From CBDEFX01 sp965237635 (GTDB lineage Bacteria; Chloroflexota; Dehalococcoidia; Lucifugimonadales; CAUZJF01): 64,000 nucleotides of DNA. Below are positions 60,858-64,000 of the stretch, in pieces. Under the pieces are notes generated by a model, which was given only the letters and a program-made list of their open reading frames with translations, did no database searches and had not been told where the DNA came from. How positions within the stretch are numbered: the first letter of the stretch is position 1; each line of letters opens with the position of its first letter. The position numbers and the translations under genes are program-made. The DNA lies in NCBI GenBank assembly GCA_965237635.1, contig CBDEFX010000001.1:310001-374000 (forward strand), in the 5' to 3' direction.

Positions 60858-61165
60858 ATGGCCTCCGCTCGACGCTCAATGAAGGGTGCGAGAATCTGAG
60901 CCGCGCCACTGTGAAGCCATGCGTTGTACCCGAACCGTTGGGGGGCCGACGGCGGAGATTCCAGCCAGTAACCGACGATCTGCGCCGCCGCCTTGTTCAT
61001 TGCATCCTCCGGCGCGTTCGGTGCCCGACTCTCGATCATCTTAGTTGCCGCCGCCAAATTCGGCAAAAGGATGCTGGCGTAGTACGGCGGCACGTCTGAG
61101 GTAGACGCAGTCACCGATACCCGTACTTGATTCGCAAGCTGGCCCAGGGTGAGTGTGACGCTCAT
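60854..61165 (-). CDS. Phage head-tail connector protein (gp6-like)
   Basis: A 103-residue protein of the gp6/DUF type found between capsid and tail genes: VTASTSDVPPYYASILLPNL and MIESRAPNAPEDAMNKAAAQ with a C-terminal helix. It would attach below the portal. Its start is one base after the adaptor stop and its end overlaps the portal start, so the genes are translated together. Confidence 0.7.
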   Translation of the reverse strand: MSVTLTLGQLANQVRVSVTASTSDVPPYYASILLPNLAAATKMIESRAPNAPEDAMNKAAAQIVGYWLESPPSAPQRFGYNAWLHSGAAQILAPFIERRAEAI

Positions 61166-61166
61166 G

Positions 61167-61475
61167 TTATGTGTGCCACTTGAGCGTGAGGTAAAGCCGG
61201 TCGTTCTTGATTATGCCGATGATGTCCCACCGGACGCCGTAGTCGTCAATGACGCGCATCGTTTCGTCCAAGTCGCCGCGTTGCAGAATCTTGAACTGCG
61301 CCGTGGAAGTGTTGAGCGTTCTCGCGGAAGTCTTGATGAACCGCTCGGCGGGCTTTACCTGAACCTTTTCGGCCCACACTTTCGCCAGATGTACCCACGT
61401 CTCAATTTCACCGCCGAAGGAGTCCCGCGTGACGGTGCGGTGCTGAATCTCGATTAAGCGGTTGAGGCGCCCCAC
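61167..61475 (-). CDS. Phage head-tail adaptor (head closure) protein
   Basis: A 102-residue protein starting MGRLNRLIEIQHRTVTRDSF with the Phage_H_T_join pattern GGEIETWVHLAKVWAEKVQV and KNDRLYLTLKW at the end. It closes the head after packaging and joins the tail. Its presence implies that the particles are meant to bear tails, either encoded elsewhere in the element or supplied by a helper phage. Confidence 0.8.
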   Translation of the reverse strand: MGRLNRLIEIQHRTVTRDSFGGEIETWVHLAKVWAEKVQVKPAERFIKTSARTLNTSTAQFKILQRGDLDETMRVIDDYGVRWDIIGIIKNDRLYLTLKWHT

Positions 61476-61476
61476 T

Positions 61477-62640
61477 TTAGCTGTGGTTGGTTTCCTGCTT
61501 GTGGAAGCCGCCCTTGCGGAGAATCTTGACCGCGTGGAGTATGACCGCCGTTAGCTGAATCTGGCCCTTGCCGGCCAGGGTGATCTCGTCGGGAATCAGC
61601 GTCACGTTGCCCCACACCGGAGCTACCATGTCGCGCCGGTTTCCACGCCTCACGATGGCGTTCTGCTTGTTGGAAGCCTCGCCCGGGACGTTGGCCGACA
61701 CCCTCACGCCGCCCGAATCGTTGCGGATGCGTGCCAGCGCGTTTTGCTCTCCGTCTGCCGGAAGCTTCGTCGCTGCGTTGCCGAAGGTGTCTGAGCCCAT
61801 GACAACGCGAATGTCGGACAGGTCGAAAGCGTACCGCCCGTCTACCCGCCCGTACAGCAGCGAGCTTACATAGTGCGCGTAATCGCTGGCCGCTGACCGT
61901 GCGTGGTTGTCCAAGTTGGTGCCGGTCAAGAGGCCGTTGGTGCCCTGGATGATCTCTTTATCGAGCTTGTCAGCAAGGCCACCTTGCAGGGCCTCACGGA
62001 GCGCGTCGCCCATGCCCGCCATGCGCTGCGCGTCTTCCCTCGACCAGAAGAAACTCGCCTGAATCCGGCCAGGGGTGAGCACGTCGGCGGTGAACGCGCC
62101 GGTAGTCTCAGACTGTGAAGCGTTTTCCGCTGGCACACCCGCCGCAGGGTCGCTGGTCAGCACCGGGAAAGCCGTGTCACCTACTGGGACAACAGGGCTT
62201 TGGATGCCCAGGAAGGCCGCAACGGACTGCGGGAACACGAAGCCCGTGATCTCCGTTTGAGTCCGGCCCACGTCGGACGGTGCAGGCGTGACGGCCCGCT
62301 GCTCCATCAACATCTCAGTGGGTATATCGTTGGGTGCTAGGCCGCGTTCGGACTGGACCTCACCGATTGCGCCGGCGGAGGCCCGATGCTCCATGACGTT
62401 GGTGAACATCTCCCCCAGGTCGAAGCGGGAGTTGACGTCTGCCCATTCCCGCGTCTCAGGGGTAGTGTCGGCGTCGTCGTCGGCTTTGATGGTCGCCCTC
62501 AACTCGACTTCCTGGGCCTTGAGCTCATCGACCAACTTCTCACGCTGAGAGATATCGTCTTCGCTTTCCGCCGCTGCCAGGTCGTTGACCTTCTCCCGCG
62601 TCTCGCTCATGCGAACCTGAATCTTCTGAATAGGTGTCAT
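61477..62640 (-). CDS. HK97-type major capsid protein
   Basis: A 387-residue capsid protein. Residues about 1-75 (MTPIQKIQVRMSETREKVND ... EKLVDELKAQEVELRATIKA) form the helical delta or scaffolding domain normally removed by a protease. The shell domain follows with GIQSPVVPVGDTAFPVLTSD, the E-loop region QSETTGAFTADVLTPGRIQA and the C-terminal VWGNVTLIPDEITLAGKGQI. AGGAG nine bases before the ATG at 62640 supports the start. No prohead protease gene is seen next to it. Confidence 0.88.
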   Translation of the reverse strand: MTPIQKIQVRMSETREKVNDLAAAESEDDISQREKLVDELKAQEVELRATIKADDDADTTPETREWADVNSRFDLGEMFTNVMEHRASAGAIGEVQSERGLAPNDIPTEMLMEQRAVTPAPSDVGRTQTEITGFVFPQSVAAFLGIQSPVVPVGDTAFPVLTSDPAAGVPAENASQSETTGAFTADVLTPGRIQASFFWSREDAQRMAGMGDALREALQGGLADKLDKEIIQGTNGLLTGTNLDNHARSAASDYAHYVSSLLYGRVDGRYAFDLSDIRVVMGSDTFGNAATKLPADGEQNALARIRNDSGGVRVSANVPGEASNKQNAIVRRGNRRDMVAPVWGNVTLIPDEITLAGKGQIQLTAVILHAVKILRKGGFHKQETNHS

Positions 62641-62824
62641 AGTCTGCATCTCCTGGGTAGTAGTGCCTATAGTGAATCGTGTGTCCGTCTCGCGTCTCGA
62701 CCGTCCTAACGCTGGTGTCTCGATGCAGCTCCGCCATGTACTCTTTCCAAGAACGAAAGCCGCTCTCGGTCGGCGCAACGGCGGGACGCATCTCTAGGCC
62801 GTCTGAACTGATAGCCCTAGACAT
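62540..62824 (-). CDS. Small ORF overlapping the capsid start, unknown
   Basis: Ninety-four residues, beginning MSRAISSDGLEMRPAVAPTE and ending in a charged tail. About 100 bases overlap the capsid gene in another frame and no clear ribosome site precedes it. It occupies the place where a prohead protease would usually lie, but it is too short and has no protease motif. It may be a protease remnant or a non-coding frame. Confidence 0.35.
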   Translation of the reverse strand: MSRAISSDGLEMRPAVAPTESGFRSWKEYMAELHRDTSVRTVETRDGHTIHYRHYYPGDADYDTYSEDSGSHERDAGEGQRPGSGGKRRRYLSA

Positions 62825-62892
62825 GATGCCATGGTATAGGATTCAAGGATGAAAGTCAAGCAAAAGTATCTAGGAGAGGTACCAAGGAGCGG

Positions 62893-64000
62893 TCACACTG
62901 AAGCGTATTTCAACTCACGCATCGACGCGGAGCCCGCCCTGTCGAACGCTCCCGCCGCAAGTAGCAGCGCCGCCGCCGCATCATCGCGAGCTCGGTTGTG
63001 CTTCCCATCCTTCGCTAGCCGAGTGTTGCCTTGATCGTCGTTCTTGATGTACGCCACTGACAGACTCGCAATCAGCAGGGCGCGGCTTCCTTCGTCGATG
63101 CTGAAAGGCCCGTCGCGGACACCTTTCCGCAAGGAGCGGATATCTGCCGCCGCCTCAGACCATCGCGTCACCCGCCCCTCGACCGGACACGTCCGATTAA
63201 CGGCGTCTTGTAGCTCCCCCAGACGGAAACGGTCGCACACGATCTTGACCGGCACTCCCCAGGTGTCGCATATCCGCTCGAACAACGTCGCTGAATTTGG
63301 CACTCGTAGGCCCTCAGCCAGCCGTAGAGAGCCGTTTTCGACCAGCTTGTGGTAGACACCCCTCGGCACTAGATCGCGTCGCTCCTGTTCGTCGAGATCG
63401 GGAATTCCAGGAGACAAGGCCAACGCCTCTATCCTTCCACTCTCCCACACAGCGCAGGCAGCACTCCAGGCCCTTCCAGAGCCCAGGTCGATGGCTACAA
63501 TCGGCCGGCCGGCCGGTAAGCCTACAGGCCGCGCCGTCGCCAGCTTCCAGTCGTCCACGGTCAGGAGGATGGCGCTCTCATCGGAGCTAGGGATATTTAA
63601 ACGAAACGACAGGAATCGCGCCTTCAGCCTGCTATCACCGCGAGCTAGATCGCGCTCCTCGATGAGCTTACGCCGGAAGTCCGGGCTGATGGCCGTCAAC
63701 GGATTGGCCTTGCGAATCGTCGGCCAGCTATCCCACTTGTCGCGGTCGCCCTGTAGGAGCTTGACGTAGGTTGAACCCTTGGAGCCGCCCCCGACCAGAT
63801 CATGCCACCATCCGCCCTGAGCTGGTGCCAAGGTGCCGATGAAGAGCGCCTTTAGCGGGGAGCCCGGCTTGCCAGTGGCGGTCGAGATGGCGTCGAACAT
63901 CGCTTCGCCCTCATTCACATTAAAGGCCCCAGGCTCATCACAGATCACCCACGGCGTATTCACCAGCCCTAGCGCCCCCTTCGCGTTGGAGCTGCGCACC
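62893..64000 (-). CDS. terL: Phage terminase large subunit, C-terminal part (cut by window edge)
   Basis: At least 368 residues, open to the window edge. WVICDEPGAFNVNEG is the Walker B region of the ATPase motor, IVAIDLGSGRAWSA starts the RNase H-like nuclease with its first aspartate, and NRARDDAAAALLLAAG gives the last acidic pair. It cuts and pumps DNA into the capsid. It is upstream of the capsid gene on the same strand with a 250-base gap. Confidence 0.88.
   Translation of the reverse strand, partial: VRSSNAKGALGLVNTPWVICDEPGAFNVNEGEAMFDAISTATGKPGSPLKALFIGTLAPAQGGWWHDLVGGGSKGSTYVKLLQGDRDKWDSWPTIRKANPLTAISPDFRRKLIEERDLARGDSRLKARFLSFRLNIPSSDESAILLTVDDWKLATARPVGLPAGRPIVAIDLGSGRAWSAACAVWESGRIEALALSPGIPDLDEQERRDLVPRGVYHKLVENGSLRLAEGLRVPNSATLFERICDTWGVPVKIVCDRFRLGELQDAVNRTCPVEGRVTRWSEAAADIRSLRKGVRDGPFSIDEGSRALLIASLSVAYIKNDDQGNTRLAKDGKHNRARDDAAAALLLAAGAFDRAGSASMRELKYASV

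Overview
The window is a high-GC bacterial chromosome segment. Its gene content fits an uncultured Chloroflexota, most likely a marine or groundwater Dehalococcoidia/SAR202-type lineage: an alternative complex III respiratory operon, a Sat-CysC fusion beside an APS reductase, a GerW-like protein, DUF5808, duplicated DUF58/DUF4129 genes, and many dispersed palindromic intergenic repeats. The assignment is an inference from gene families, not from a marker phylogeny.

Layout. 1-9.2 kb (mostly minus strand): 5' part of valS behind a terminator-like hairpin, a frameshifted DinB-like gene, a MazEF-type toxin-antitoxin pair with a clear double inverted-repeat operator, a four-gene operon (two unknown proteins, a GerW-like protein, a lipoprotein), coenzyme A genes coaBC and coaX, a glutamate dehydrogenase, and a small phage-type HTH gene with a distinctive promoter and hairpin leader. 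9.5-12.4 kb (plus): assimilatory sulfate reduction (cysH behind a terminator/attenuator, then sat-cysC). 12.7-18.8 kb (minus): a peptide ABC importer with one permease and two ATPases in one unit and a large binding lipoprotein in another; the usual second permease is not present. 19.1-28.2 kb (minus): the alternative complex III operon behind a good sigma70-type promoter. 28.4-31.7 kb (plus): a beta-hydroxyacid dehydrogenase, a VapBC-like pair with a perfect palindrome upstream, and a glutamate-1-semialdehyde aminomutase-like enzyme. 31.7-39.3 kb (minus): MoxR, then two tandem copies of a DUF58-DUF4129 pair, then a TauE/SafE permease.

39.5-52.6 kb is an insertion-rich accessory region. Four tandem paralogous Kelch-type lipoproteins lie here and only one is intact. 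One is frameshifted. One carries a stop codon and an IS1380-family element with a 5-bp duplication. One is split by a MITE - IS1182-like element - MITE array whose members are separated by the same six bases. A second IS1182-like copy sits at 39.5 kb and has an in-frame internal deletion. The flank holds a 190-bp tandem repeat and a truncated copy of the HTH-gene promoter and leader.

52.8-56.2 kb: preQ0/queuosine genes queF, queC and queE, a Rieske ferredoxin and a ROK sugar kinase. 56.5-57.8 kb: an IS3-family element with a probable -1 frameshift site. From 58.1 kb to the end, a tRNA-Asn is followed by a tyrosine integrase and then, convergently, a phage head and packaging module (portal, connector, adaptor, HK97-type capsid, large terminase). 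This is the left part of an integrated element that runs off the window. Its gene order is unusual and no tail genes are visible, so a prophage and a capsid-encoding satellite both remain possible.
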